From: Phoronis australis
Taxonomy: Eukaryota; Phoronida; Phoronidae
Length of the DNA stretch: 30,072 bases
Assembly: GCA_002633005.1 (NCBI GenBank)
Contig: NMRA01000138.1
Span: forward strand, 273,815-303,886
Reading direction: 5' to 3'
Shown here: positions 23,901 through 30,072 of the stretch, piece by piece
How positions within the stretch are numbered: the first letter of the stretch is position 1
Layout: every line of letters begins with the position of its first letter
Made by a program: the position numbers and the translations under genes
Notes under the pieces: model-generated
The model's input: only the letters and a program-made list of their open reading frames with translations
Told to the model about the DNA's origin: nothing
Databases searched by the model: none

Positions 23901-26857
23901 AAAGCGGAGCAGTATGAACGATCAACTTCGGTCCTATCGAAGTTATCGCCAGGTGCCACTATTATCGTCAACAATTAAGGGGTAGTGCCATCACTACTAG
24001 TAGTTGCTCATATTTCGCTCTAATAATCAACAATCGCATTAAAAATAAGTTTTATGTCAATTATCACATATCAATGTTCCCAATTTTCATATTAAAAAAT
24101 CTTAGTGTGCAGCGCTTCCTTACGATTACTTCGATGATAAGTGTCACCTAGCATTTACTTCGAAGTCCGTTAACTACTAAAGCCAGTATGAACGATAAAT
24201 AGTTACCTTCAGCTCAGATCGGAGTTAAGTCAGTATGAACATGTCTTGAGAAAGCATTTTCCACGTCATATACCAGCAATGCTCATATCATCTATTCAAA
24301 TGTTCTTACATGATCATAAGTACATATGTCAAACAAATATCCAATCTAAACCAGAAGCTGTCATTTAAAATCAGTTGTTTCACAAACTGAATTCACCTTA
24401 AGGCCACAACCTTTTCACCTGGTTCTCATATAAATGCTTAGTCAAGCACAAAATTATTTGTAAGCTCAACCACACAAGTCATTGACTGAACCACCATTTT
24501 TCTCCCAGTATGCCCAGGACAACCCAACTGTTAACAGATCAATTATACTAATATTTTTCCTTACCAACCGCACACAGTACTCAGCTGACTTTAAAAACTC
24601 ATAAATCAGACATCAAAACACCTACTAACCTCATATAACCCTACAAGTTAGGAGAGGACAGGTATACATAGGTTACCTACATGGTGGTGTACCAAAAACC
24701 AGACACAAGACAAGATGGCATGCAGAGAACTCTTTAAAAAGTAATGGTAGCTGAAGAAACTGATTCCAATTGACGCATTAAATTATGACATATTATATAA
24801 TGACACAGTAATTTCCTTCTTCAAATAGAATTCCATTTATGTGACTAGACTCCTATAACAATTTCTCAGCAGCCAACAAAGGACAGACTGGTTACAGCAA
24901 AACTTACATGATACCGCCAAGTCGCCAACAAGTGAAATTTTTTTTTTCCACGGAAGATCAGTAACACCAAATAATAGCTATATCATTCAAAGATGTGCAT
25001 CGTAGCTTACAGCCACCATTTGATAATGATTCTGAAAAATTTTGGGCATCCACAAAAAGTCTGAAGGAGTCAAAGCCTTTGAAAAATGAAGGAAGACTAA
25101 TTCTGACAATTATTTTTGTCCCAAACTAGTAAAATTTCAACATAAATAATACATACAGTGACATGGGGGCTGGNGTCAACTTATGTTATAACTGACATGA
25201 ACGCATTTGGAGGCTTTTGAAAAAAAGATTTTGGCGAAAAAATGATACCGACGTGTTCTTTTCATGCGCAACTTTAAAAATGAAGTGGAACAGACCAGAA
25301 CCCAATATCATTGTAGTGTGTCCATCTCAATAAGGAACAAGATGAAGCGTATCTTACAATCAGGAAATGGCCTAAATCAAATATTCCTTTATGATAGAAG
25401 GCACAGGCTTACTGCACCTTCAACTCTAAAACAGAGGAGTGTCATGAATACACATATGTATTTTAAATAGCTTGAACGCAATTAGTTTCATATAGTTCAG
25501 AGGTTACTCCAGGACCTGTAAAATTGTCTCTGCGTTTAAATTGACTGTACCATATGTGTTAGTGAGCCATCACTTTTATTAAGTTTACAAGCAGTAATGG
25601 TGAGAGTCGTATAATTTGCGCTAACTTTTAGCTACCACCTGCCAAGCATTAATTTTCATTTTTACTTGAAACAAAGGTTCTAGCATCAAACGCAGCCAGT
25701 CCAATAAGTAGCAACTTAGAAAACTTCACAGTTACTGTACCACTAAAGTAATCAAAAACAAAAAGAAGGTGTGTTTAAAACATCTGTCAATTTGAAAACT
25801 GGGTTTGTGTTTATTACAAGACAACTTAATTGGTAGTTTTTTGGTCAACAAACATGTACAATATGCACACACATGTCAAACTGACCTAATCCAGATCTTG
25901 AATTTCATAAACAAGAGTCACTTTGTAACATGTAAATGACAAGAAATGAGTCATGTTGCATTGTCAATGTAGTGAGGGATCAATTATTGACAATAATCAA
26001 TTATTAACATCAGCACTCTTTGTAATTATGCGACCTAGCATTGTTAGCCCGTGCATACTTAGCATGAAACTGCACTATCAAAAAAAATCAATAGTCCAAT
26101 GCAACTGCTACTTAATATACCCGATTTTGTGCTTAAAACACACCATGACTAATGACTTAAAGATTGCAATCACATGCCTAATAGCAATTTTTGGAATTCC
26201 TGTAATTCAATAAAAAGCAACAAGTGATTCCTGAAATGATAACACCCACGCTTTACAACGGTCATATGAATGTCAATATCACCATTTTGTTAGGCATGCA
26301 TCCCAAATACAATGCAATCCACCTTGAAATTTTGTGAGTTGTTCTGACACAGCCTTCTATAATAACACATTTAAAACAAAAATAAAATTATAACTTTATT
26401 TAAAGTAAAACATGAACTTGAACATAGCTATAAATAGTCAATGAACACCCTAGGCACTTCAATGATTAGTAGATGAACTTATGTTCAAATAACATTTCAA
26501 AAAGCACAGAATGTAAAACAGTTCGGTAACAATGCAGCATCCAAAATTAATTACCTGACAGTCGTATAATTCCCGCAACTGACCGTCCATCCAGTCCTCA
26601 ACATTTAATCGCTTCCTTATCAATTTCATTTGATGCAACCCGTATTTGGCTGTGAGATATTTCTTTTTCTTTTCATGAATCTCATCGCGTGATTGTTGAG
26701 AAAATCCCACCCGGCTATCTGGTGAGTCTCTCTTATCACATTTTTCTAGATATCTGTTATCTAGTCCATTCGAAGGTGGAACACTAACTTTAGCCGGTGC
26801 AGGCCGACTCTCCCTGTAAGCAGCCATCGCCGATGCAACTTCCGAAACTTCTGACAT
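2900..26857 (-). CDS. PPP1R14: PPP1R14-family inhibitor of protein phosphatase 1 (spliced gene, four coding exons)
   Basis: The spliced product is join(26857-26555, 11270-11187, 3938-3900, 2941-2900) on the minus strand, 155 residues, all introns phase 0 with GT-AG ends. Vertebrate CPI-17 and PHI-1 are about 147 residues. Order along the protein: a non-conserved, Ser/Pro-rich head (1-62); a basic KKKK run (63-66); the inhibitory segment LTAKY with Thr69 aligning to the activating phospho-Thr38 of CPI-17; RKRLNVEDWMDGQLRELYDCQ-like helix (81-101); the acidic EIDLDEVLDLEE helix in exon 2; and a C-terminal FLEDLLEKV helix in exon 4. Family role, from known biology: kinase phosphorylation of the threonine turns the protein into a PP1/myosin-phosphatase inhibitor in the cytosol. 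The segment between KY and RKRL is about three residues longer than in vertebrate CPI-17, which I recall as the invertebrate form. Which vertebrate paralogue is closest cannot be settled from the protein; the neighbouring gene points to PPP1R14C. Confidence 0.9.
3002..3065. repeat. CA microsatellite (copy B)
   Basis: Same interrupted (CA)n as at 2571-2633, within the second duplicated block. The 2-bp length difference is the main indel between the two blocks. Confidence 0.9.
3239..3280. repeat. 12-bp minisatellite, about 3.5 copies
   Basis: Perfect unit CACCCATGTAAA at 3239, 3251 and 3263, then CACCCA. Confidence 0.95.
3900..3938 (-). CDS. PPP1R14: PPP1R14 coding exon 3 (39-nt microexon)
   Basis: Minus-strand acceptor TTTTTCAG, then 13 codons GLLNNVSRTELID, then a strong donor GTAAGT. 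It aligns with GLLKSCGKPVEDF of CPI-17, directly after the point where exon 2 ends, so both boundary and phase (0/0) agree with the family. The Cys and Pro of the vertebrate segment are not conserved here. The very short exon is supported mainly by the joint fit of homology, phase and splice sites rather than by length. Confidence 0.85.
4341..4402. repeat. CT microsatellite, interrupted by C-rich run
   Basis: TTCTCTCTCTCTC, then a C-rich stretch, then (TC)n of over 20 bases. Confidence 0.9.
5526..5870. repeat. Pair of about 175-bp repeats with a GATGAC-rich core
   Basis: Two imperfect copies start about ACTTGGCGAAATTAAC (5549 and 5704), pass through a long run of GAT/GAC/GAA triplets, and each ends near AGGCTACAGTCT. 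The triplet core has the same phase in both and would read as an Asp/Glu-rich peptide. A third copy lies at 23112-23257. No start/stop structure or splice signals support a protein, so I treat it as a dispersed repeat with a minisatellite core. Confidence 0.7.
6229..6703. promoter_or_regulatory. Cluster of YY1-, ETS- and NRF1-like sites inside intron 2
   Basis: YY1-like CCGCCATCTTG near 6230, CCGCCATTTTT at 6394 and CCGCCATTTTG at 6671; exact NRF1 consensus TGCGCATGCGCG at 6369-6380; ETS CCGGAAGT at 6407-6414 and 6696-6703, and reversed ACTTCCGG at 6442-6449. The stretch is more GC-rich than its flanks and lacks a clear TATA box. This trio is typical of TATA-less housekeeping promoters in animals (known biology). 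It could be an internal promoter for a shorter or non-coding transcript, an enhancer, or an old mobile-element promoter. No recognisable gene follows on either strand. Confidence 0.4.
10136..10520. repeat. Two imperfect tandem copies, period about 230 bp
   Basis: Shared segments include CTTAGGCA-TGTGC, GAACCACTT-AGTAAAAAA-GGC and a GGCCTA-GGC-CGGCAA end, first at about 10175-10272 and again at about 10412-10508. Diverged, non-coding. Confidence 0.6.
11187..11270 (-). CDS. PPP1R14: PPP1R14 coding exon 2 (84 nt)
   Basis: Too short for ORF calling but unmistakable by homology. On the minus strand an acceptor CTTTCAG precedes 28 codons that begin GDLDSYDCEIDLDEVLDLEE and end QFIL, followed by the donor GTAAGG. 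The acidic stretch matches EINIDELLELESEEE of CPI-17 and the EIDVDELLDMES stretch of PHI-1. The exon is phase 0 at both ends, so skipping it would keep the frame. A human CPI-17 splice form lacking about 27 residues at this same place is known to me from memory. The exon's 5' edge resembles nearby intronic repeats (see 11249-11450). Confidence 0.92.
11249..11450. repeat. Short repeats resembling the 5' edge of PPP1R14 exon 2
   Basis: TTCAGAGCTATTCATATCACCTTGA (11311-11335) recurs as TTCAAAGCTATTCATATCACCTTGA (11353-11377) and more loosely at 11424-11446. The exon 2 acceptor edge, TCATAGCTATCCAGGTCACC plus TGA (11251-11273), matches the same pattern at most positions. They are either decayed local duplications of the exon edge or chance similarity in a biased sequence. 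Confidence 0.5.
12331..12510. repeat. Three tandem copies of a roughly 60-bp unit
   Basis: Unit starts CTGTGTCTCTGTRATACYCA and ends GTGTCCAMAARGCCAAGTAT; copies begin near 12331, 12394 and 12450. Confidence 0.8.
13369..13683. mobile_element. MITE-like element with 32-bp terminal inverted repeats
   Basis: The left end (13369-13400) and the reverse complement of the right end (13652-13683) match at 29 of 32 positions, sharing the core AAAATCTATTGGTCTA. Total length is 315 bp with no transposase. Inside are two diverged copies of a G/C-rich module (around 13445-13500 and 13517-13570, each with a GGGGCT-AGCCCC palindrome followed by ACTTTTT-CAGTGCT) and a perfect 12-bp hairpin with an 8-base loop (13619-13650). 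A target-site duplication is not obvious. This is the best-supported non-autonomous DNA element in the window; its superfamily cannot be assigned from what I can see. Confidence 0.65.
14095..15300 (+). repeat. Array 1 of about 430-450-bp units with CTCF-consensus boxes
   Basis: Each unit has three boxes around CCACTAGRNGGC: box A in AAAATGGCCAC (14187, 14598, 15048), box B in AATTGCCAC or similar (14743, 15194) and box C in ACTGCCACTAG or ACTACCACTAG (14446, 14886). Box-to-box spacing repeats at about 411-454 bp. Between boxes are shared strings such as GAAGATACAG, TTGAAAACAGCAAAAATGGC and GGTTGA. Exact matches to the CTCF core CCASYAGRKGGCR are at 14598-14610, 15048-15060 and 15194-15206. 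No coding capacity. The left end (AAGAGCAATGCGGAGCATTG...) resembles the left end of array 2, so both come from one repeat family. Confidence 0.8.
16083..16495. mobile_element. Possible MITE-like repeat with GTTTAGAC/GTGTAAAC ends
   Basis: CCCGTTTAGACATCAACTTTTG at the left and GTCAACTTTTGTAGTGTAAACAGC at the right form loose inverted ends. An internal copy, CACGTTTAGACATATAATTG (about 16300), followed by ATGGAGCAAGATGATCGAG, echoes ACGGAGCAAATTGATCGATG near the left. More GC-rich than its flanks. Ends are imperfect, so this is tentative. Confidence 0.35.
17490..17717. repeat. Two tandem copies of a 120-bp unit
   Basis: TAAGTTGCACTAGTT begins both copies (17496 and 17616), with CGTCCACACAGCCTTCAAAC and GTAACTTGTTC shared. 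Just upstream a short hairpin, CCACCTTGATAAGGTGG (17457-17473), and the same GTTGC-CTAGT words in other orientations suggest a larger decayed inverted element. Confidence 0.75.
18640..19680 (+). repeat. Array 2 of the same repeat family, apparently with both ends
   Basis: Begins AAGAGCAAGAGTGTTGAAAAGCACCCATGAATGCA, ends near GATGACGGCATAATGCATCC...ATGTGGGCGCAT. The left end of array 1 reads ATGCGCCCAC, the reverse complement of GTGGGCGCAT at this right end, so short terminal inverted repeats are possible. Box A copies at 18724, 18904 and 19343, box B at 19037, degenerate box C near 19185. Exact CTCF-core matches at 18724-18736 and 19037-19049. One unit is internally deleted around 18755. Open frames here (for example 19065-19409 plus strand) only reflect the repeat. 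Confidence 0.8.
20532..20558. repeat. 9-bp repeat GAAATATTA, three copies
   Basis: Perfect units at 20532, 20541 and 20550, just before the 82-bp array. Confidence 0.9.
20595..20934. repeat. 82-bp tandem repeat, four copies plus 12 bp
   Basis: Units begin TTAATGAAATTTGAGA at 20595, 20677, 20759 and 20841, with a partial fifth at 20923. Copies differ by only one or two bases (GAGAC/GAGAG, GGCCCAC/GGCCGAC). Each contains ACATGCCATGGTAATGC and CACAATATGGCC. Such low divergence points to recent amplification or ongoing homogenisation. Confidence 0.97.
22180..22359 (-). pseudogene. Degenerate THAP-like zinc-finger remnant (tentative)
   Basis: Within a 142-codon minus-strand frame (22177-22605), the last 60 residues start GCNVNSRKWDK and contain VTFLPF, KDERRRSEWVKHIQR and CFEPNRTSK. 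This recalls the THAP pattern Cys...Phe-x-x-Phe-Pro...(R/K)xxW(V/I)xxI(x)R...(F)xP...S, used by P-element transposases and their host descendants. Missing: the first Cys pair in normal spacing, the AVPTM box and the final Cys/His pair, because a stop follows at 22177. If correct it is a dead fragment of a THAP transposase or gene; chance similarity is possible. Confidence 0.25.
22748..22902. repeat. 31-bp tandem repeat, five copies
   Basis: Unit TTGCCTTCTAGGACAAACAA plus GTCTTTATAAT, beginning at 22748, 22779, 22810, 22841 and 22872. Only one variant base is seen (GTCATTATAAT in the first). Copies abut without spacers, so it is a minisatellite, not a CRISPR. Confidence 0.97.
23112..23257. repeat. 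Dispersed copy of the GATGAC-rich repeat
   Basis: ATGAAAGCGTTCCGAGGAGC through the GAT/GAC triplet run to AGAAGTAATAATAACATACAC matches 5526-5656 closely. The open frame read through it (Asp/Glu-rich, ending EDEQKK) is a product of the triplet core and is not taken as a gene. Confidence 0.8.
23828..24240. mobile_element. Possible foldback/MITE element with TTCGGTCC-type ends
   Basis: GCTTAACTTCGGTCCTGGATCGAAGTTAAC at the left and CAGATCGGAGTTAAGTCAGTATGAAC at the right are loosely inverted. Inside, AGTATGAACGAT recurs (23910, 24187, and at the right end 24231) and CTTCGGTCC...TCGAAGTT recurs at 23929. Several short TCGAAGTT/AACTTCGA dyads give it foldback character. No coding capacity. Confidence 0.4.
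26555..26857 (-). CDS. PPP1R14: PPP1R14 coding exon 1 (start codon to CAG|GTAATT donor)
   Basis: Encodes residues 1-101, ending ...LRELYDCQ, where family members are conserved. The start ATG (26855-26857) is preceded three codons upstream by an in-frame TGA, so it is the first available Met unless a 5' UTR intron intervenes; an ACAG directly before the ATG could act as an acceptor, so that remains possible. The exon ends at CAG (26555-26557) followed by GTAATT on the minus strand. The frame stays open past the donor for about 31 codons, but those residues have no family similarity, which supports splicing there. Thr69 within LTAKY is the predicted regulatory phosphosite, with four lysines just before it, suitable for a basophilic kinase. 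Confidence 0.92.
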
Positions 26858-27372
26858 CTGTGTTCAAGTTTTGGAATCAACGTTCATACACACATAAAGA
26901 AACCAGGAAGTGGACATTAATTTTCATGAAATATAAGAAAAACAAAAAAATGAAAAAATAATTGTAACTCTTCTCTCAGATTGCGCTTTTAAATACAAAT
27001 TATATTATATTTTTTTGGTAGCTACACATTTTACAGTAGTTTCTTTACAGTTGCGCAATAATATAGAGTGCTTTGCCCGGCACCAGTAAAAAAGCATAAA
27101 TGACGTGTTCAAACAAATGCTGACTTTTAAATTTTTCACTGCTTATTTTTCAGAATGTGCTATGATTTTTTAAGATAAAATATATAATTCAAACTATATG
27201 CGCCTTTTTTTGACTACGTAAGTAAACATTGATTTATGGATAAACATTACGAACTCTCAATTACTACTTTAACAAGACTCGCAGCATCTCCGCCATATTG
27301 AACAACAATACTAGATCGTGATGGGAAGTAGTCGGTGAAACTGTTGTTTATCGTAACAAGAGGGAGTTAACC
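26858..27372. promoter_or_regulatory. Divergent intergenic region between PPP1R14 and the LRP11-like gene
   Basis: The two start codons face away from each other, 515 bp apart, so the transcription starts must lie in or near this stretch. A YY1-like CCGCCATATTG occurs at 27290-27300, about 70 bp before the plus-strand ATG, a usual place for such a site near a start of transcription. The middle is very AT-rich (TATATTATATTTTTT around 27000-27015; AAAATATATAATT near 27177), so TATA-like words are uninformative. No CpG-rich island is evident. Confidence 0.5.
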
Positions 27373-27681
27373 ATGGGAGAAACCATGTGGAAAGTTTTGC
27401 TCATATCATATTTGTTCAGTTGTGTTACTGTTAATGCCGATAAGGAGCTTCTAGGAGACGAAATTTCCTCCGATATCCTTCAAGAAATACAGAAGCGACT
27501 GGATATTCCTCCAAAATGTCATTCGACACGACACTCGTCCACAATAATACGAACGAATGAATCTCTTAGTGCAGGAGCTGAATTTTTGACGTCCAGGAAT
27601 GTTGGCTCAGAAAGATCTTGTCAGAAGCTGTGTTGCCAGTATACAGATTGTAATGTGGCCATATTTGAAGGAGATGATGAG
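27373..27681 (+). CDS. LRP11-like MANSC-domain protein, first coding exon (partial gene)
   Basis: The ATG has a strong context (ACCATGG) and an in-frame TGA 18 codons upstream (27319-27321). Residues 1-22 form a signal peptide (MWKVLLISYLFSCVTVNA core) with cleavage likely after Ala22. Residues 25-45 look helical. From about residue 57 the MANSC domain begins: TIIRTNESLSAGAEFL, then SCQKLCC and DCNVAIFEGDD, with Cys83, 87, 88 and 93 and a possible N-glycosylation site at Asn62. IIRT-x-x-SL-x-AGA-x-FL is what I recall of LRP11. MANSC domains occur in secreted and membrane proteins, in LRP11 followed by further extracellular modules. The frame stays open to 27900, but from 27720 it reads an inverted-repeat element, so I end the exon at GAG|GTTCGT; CAG|GTCAGC at 27711 is an alternative (also phase 0). 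Later exons are outside the window. Confidence 0.75.
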
Positions 27682-27719
27682 GTTCGTTTAACATTGACCA
27701 AGTCGGCACAGGTCAGCTT

Positions 27720-28642
27720 GGCAATGACCATCGCCTCTGTTGGCCCGAACCTGAGGCAATGCAGCTCCTATAGGCGCTCCATACGCCGGAAGCTTTTTGA
27801 CGAATTATGCCTCGCACCGACTAAACCATCAAAGTCATGTTGTTATAAATACCTTTTGCGCATAGAGGAACACCAATTAGGAGGTTGTCGATGTGTTTAA
27901 TTCCTTCCAACTCGAACAAATACTCCCGTTATCAAACTTTTTCTTCGAGCAGTCCCTATTTCAATTCCCAAAATCGTGAACACAACATTTTCACTCGGTC
28001 AGAAGTTGCGGTCCTACCGGCGAACTTTGAAAGCTGAAGTTCCCGCCCTTTGCGTACGTGCTGCCGGGAACCAGCCGTGCATTTGCCGTGTTGTTAAACA
28101 TTAAAATGTCAAATATGTGCACAAAGACTATTAAATGTCATATCAACAGCATTTATTTTTATCAAATACAAACAATAATTCATTGAAATACAATCAGTTT
28201 CAAGTAACGCCAATAAAAGACAAGTATAAGTGGTGGCATTTTGGAAACGAACATTTGACTGACAAGACTGCAATGGCTCACCTTTGGCCTATTTTTAAAT
28301 CATTAAAAAGATTGAGGTCATGAAGACACATCACCTAGCGAGCGCGGTAAAAATTGGAGCGTGCGCAGTATAAAAATGGTGAGTTCACGATTTTGGGAAC
28401 TGAACGAGTGACTGCTCGAACAAAAAGTTTGATAACGGAAGTATTTGCTCGAGTTGGAAGCAATTAAACACACCGCCAACCTCCTAAGGTGTCCCTCTAT
28501 ACGCAAAAGGTATTTATAACAACATGACTTTCATGCTTTAGCCAGTGCGAGGCATATTTCGCTGAAAAGCTTCCGGCGTATGGAGCGCCTATAGGAGCTG
28601 CATCGCCTCTGGTTCGGGCCAACAGAGGCAATGGTCATTGCC
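27720..28642. mobile_element. Foldback-type inverted repeat, arms about 260 bp
   Basis: The left arm (27720-27981) and right arm (28384-28642) are inverted copies, roughly 85-93% alike over stretches I compared: for example AAAGCTTCCGGCGTATGGAG and GTTCACGATTTTGGGAA occur in opposite senses. The 402-bp middle (27982-28383) has no recognised gene. The arms begin about 40 bp after the proposed splice donor of the LRP11-like exon and so sit at the start of its intron 1. Confidence 0.75.
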
Positions 28643-28712
28643 TACAGGTCAGCGATCCCTGCTAGTGCTAGACAGTGGCCACAGTCTCTACTGCGGAGCC
28701 AGAACCTTGAAC

Positions 28713-28805
28713 CTTTTCGGTGAATTGTGCCTCACACTGATTAAAAAATCAAAGTCACGTTGTTATAAGTACCTTTTGGCTTGCGCATAGAGGGACACCC
28801 TAATA
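28713..28805 (+). repeat. Third, partial copy of the foldback arm
   Basis: CTTTTCGGTGAATTGTGCCTC...ATCAAAGTCACGTTGTTATA...GCGCATAGAGGGACACC matches 27789-27880 in the same orientation. The unit was therefore amplified locally, not only inverted. GGCGCCCAGGGCGC directly follows. Confidence 0.7.
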
Positions 28806-29700
28806 GGCGCCCAGGGCGCTTAGAAAAATTTGTTTCAAGAAGGGGGTAGCGCTTATTATAGCCTAAGACGGTTGAAACACGGTCTCCAACACATCTGTGA
28901 CGTATCTGTAACCTATGACAGGGTTTCTACAAAATTGTGGTGCATTGCTGTCAAGCTTCGGTGTTAAATTACAATCATTTTTCATAAAATTGTGCTAAAA
29001 TCCCAGGGTGAAAAGTCGCTGACTGATGCGTCACTACGTCGCGATTGTCGATAGAGCAACTTGAATTCTTGAACGAAAATACAGTTTCAACTCAAATTAC
29101 CTAAAGTCCTCCTTAGGTTTTCAAAATAGTGTCTTCAAGATTTTTAAATTCTGGTGGAGTCGGGATTAACTGCATATTAAGTCCAAATCTGCACTAGATC
29201 GTACCCCGCAACACGAGAAAAATCTCTGGACAAACACACATGTTGCTGTCACGTGACGTTTGTTTTGAAGTTCGTCTGGGTGTTGTGTGAGTGAGCGAGC
29301 GTGTGTGTGTCATCAGAGTTCATTTGCCAGCAGAGTAAACGCAATTTAACGATCTACTAGGTGTGCATTGTAACTAAAGAAATTAATGTTAGCAGGAAGA
29401 GATAACCAGGAAGGGACAACTGTTTTAGCGCATTTTAACGGATATTCAAAAGTGATTTCAAAAGTAAATGTTAAAGTCGTCTGGAATCCAAGCATTGTGT
29501 TTGAAAGCTTAACTCTTTAGCTATAAAATGACACCACTTTGGTCCCCAAAGACTGCATATTAATGGCACTAGGATGCTTTGAACATGACTTGTTTTACCC
29601 TTAAAAAGATGCCTCTTCCCAGGCACGTACTCGGGCATGATCCTCTTTTTTGAACCAACAGATGTCACTTATATATGCAAATGAGGCTCGCATCTCCTAT

Positions 29701-29730
29701 GTCATATGACGTCATACGATGTCATACGAC
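29701..29730. repeat. Three 10-bp units GTCATAYGAY containing a perfect CRE
   Basis: GTCATATGAC, GTCATACGAT, GTCATACGAC in tandem. The first junction creates TGACGTCA at 29707-29714, the palindromic cAMP-response-element consensus bound by CREB/ATF proteins. Whether it is used is unknown. Confidence 0.6.
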
Positions 29731-29819
29731 GCGAACTTCCAATTTGATCCCTCCGGTGCCTATAGCGAATGACTTGAAACGCAGTTCTACCTGATTGGGC
29801 AGATCTAAGAAAATTAAGA

Positions 29820-29862
29820 ACTCACACAAGTCAATGTTCTTTGAACATTGACTTGTGTGAGT
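29820..29862. repeat. Perfect 20-bp inverted repeat with 3-base loop
   Basis: ACTCACACAAGTCAATGTTC (29820-29839), loop TTT, then its exact reverse complement (29843-29862). The loop is too short for a typical microRNA precursor. Confidence 0.95.
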
Positions 29863-30072
29863 GTGTGCATGGTGTCACATGAAAATACATTTAATTGTAT
29901 TTGGATACGCTTGCTTATGTGTAAGCGTGGACTGTCATTTTGCTTAAATCCCGTAGTCAAGAAATTAGCTACTCCCGCCACGGGTGGCAGGTGTCGTGGC
30001 GTCCGAGTCGCCGGGAAGTCCGATCCATGCATGCGCAATTCGACGAACTAATGCTAGTCGCTGGTCAGCTCC

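Larger units (their letters stand above)
11271..26554 (-). other. PPP1R14 intron 1 (about 15.3 kb)
   Basis: Bounded by donor GTAATT (26549-26554) and acceptor CTTTCAG before exon 2. It holds most of the repeats listed separately. Stretches where I see nothing identifiable: about 11700-12330, 12510-13370, 13690-14090, 15300-16080, 16500-17490, 17720-18640, 19690-20530, 20940-22180, 22910-23110 and 24250-26550. A single ambiguous base lies at 25174. Confidence 0.75.
28806..30072. other. Right flank, presumably intron 1 of the LRP11-like gene
   Basis: No exon continuing the MANSC domain was found on the plus strand up to the window edge. Visible sites: a palindromic E-box GTCACGTGAC (29248-29257), a triplicated 10-mer with a CRE (29701-29730), and a hairpin (29820-29862). 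The last 120 bases are more GC-rich than the rest but no exon is evident. Confidence 0.4.

Noticed and set aside
27682-27900. Extension of the LRP11-like protein to the stop at 27898-27900
   Set aside because: From 27720 the sequence is an arm of an inverted repeat present three times nearby, and it does not resemble the rest of a MANSC domain; treated as intron read-through.

Overview
This is an animal nuclear genome window: AT-rich, with intron-split genes, canonical GT-AG splice sites and many short dispersed and tandem repeats. The two recognisable genes, the repeat content (non-autonomous elements with terminal inverted repeats, minisatellites, frequent 'taggcc' motifs) and the sequence differences between duplicated segments suggest a highly polymorphic marine invertebrate, most likely a deuterostome (hemichordate, echinoderm or lancelet). 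That placement is an inference; nothing in the window fixes the species.

The dominant gene lies on the minus strand and covers about 26 kb. It is a member of the PPP1R14 (CPI-17/PHI-1/KEPI) family of phosphorylation-dependent inhibitors of protein phosphatase 1. I reassembled it from four coding exons: exon 1 at 26555-26857, exon 2 at 11187-11270, exon 3 at 3900-3938 and exon 4 at 2900-2941. All introns are phase 0 and the protein is 155 residues. Intron 1 is about 15.3 kb and intron 2 about 7.2 kb. A probable 3' UTR runs to a poly(A) signal near position 501. Exon 4 occurs twice (2470-2511 and 2900-2941) because a 430-bp block is duplicated in tandem with a single N at the junction. This is probably an assembly or haplotype artefact.

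On the plus strand, starting 515 bp away head-to-head, is the first exon (27373-27681) of a secreted or membrane protein with a signal peptide and the start of a MANSC domain, most like LRP11. The rest of that gene lies beyond the right edge. From memory, human LRP11 and PPP1R14C are also divergent neighbours on chromosome 6q25, separated there by the mammalian ULBP/RAET1 cluster. The pair may therefore be an ancient linkage with a shared promoter region.

The introns hold the rest: microsatellites and minisatellites (12, 31, 82 bp units and others), a clear MITE-like element at 13369-13683 with 32-bp terminal inverted repeats, a degenerate THAP-like coding remnant, a foldback element just inside intron 1 of the LRP11-like gene, and two related arrays (14095-15300 and 18640-19680) of roughly 430-450-bp units that carry repeated exact matches to the vertebrate CTCF core consensus, all in one orientation. 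Intron 2 also contains a compact group of NRF1-, ETS- and YY1-like sites resembling a TATA-less promoter. No tRNA, rRNA or CRISPR was found.
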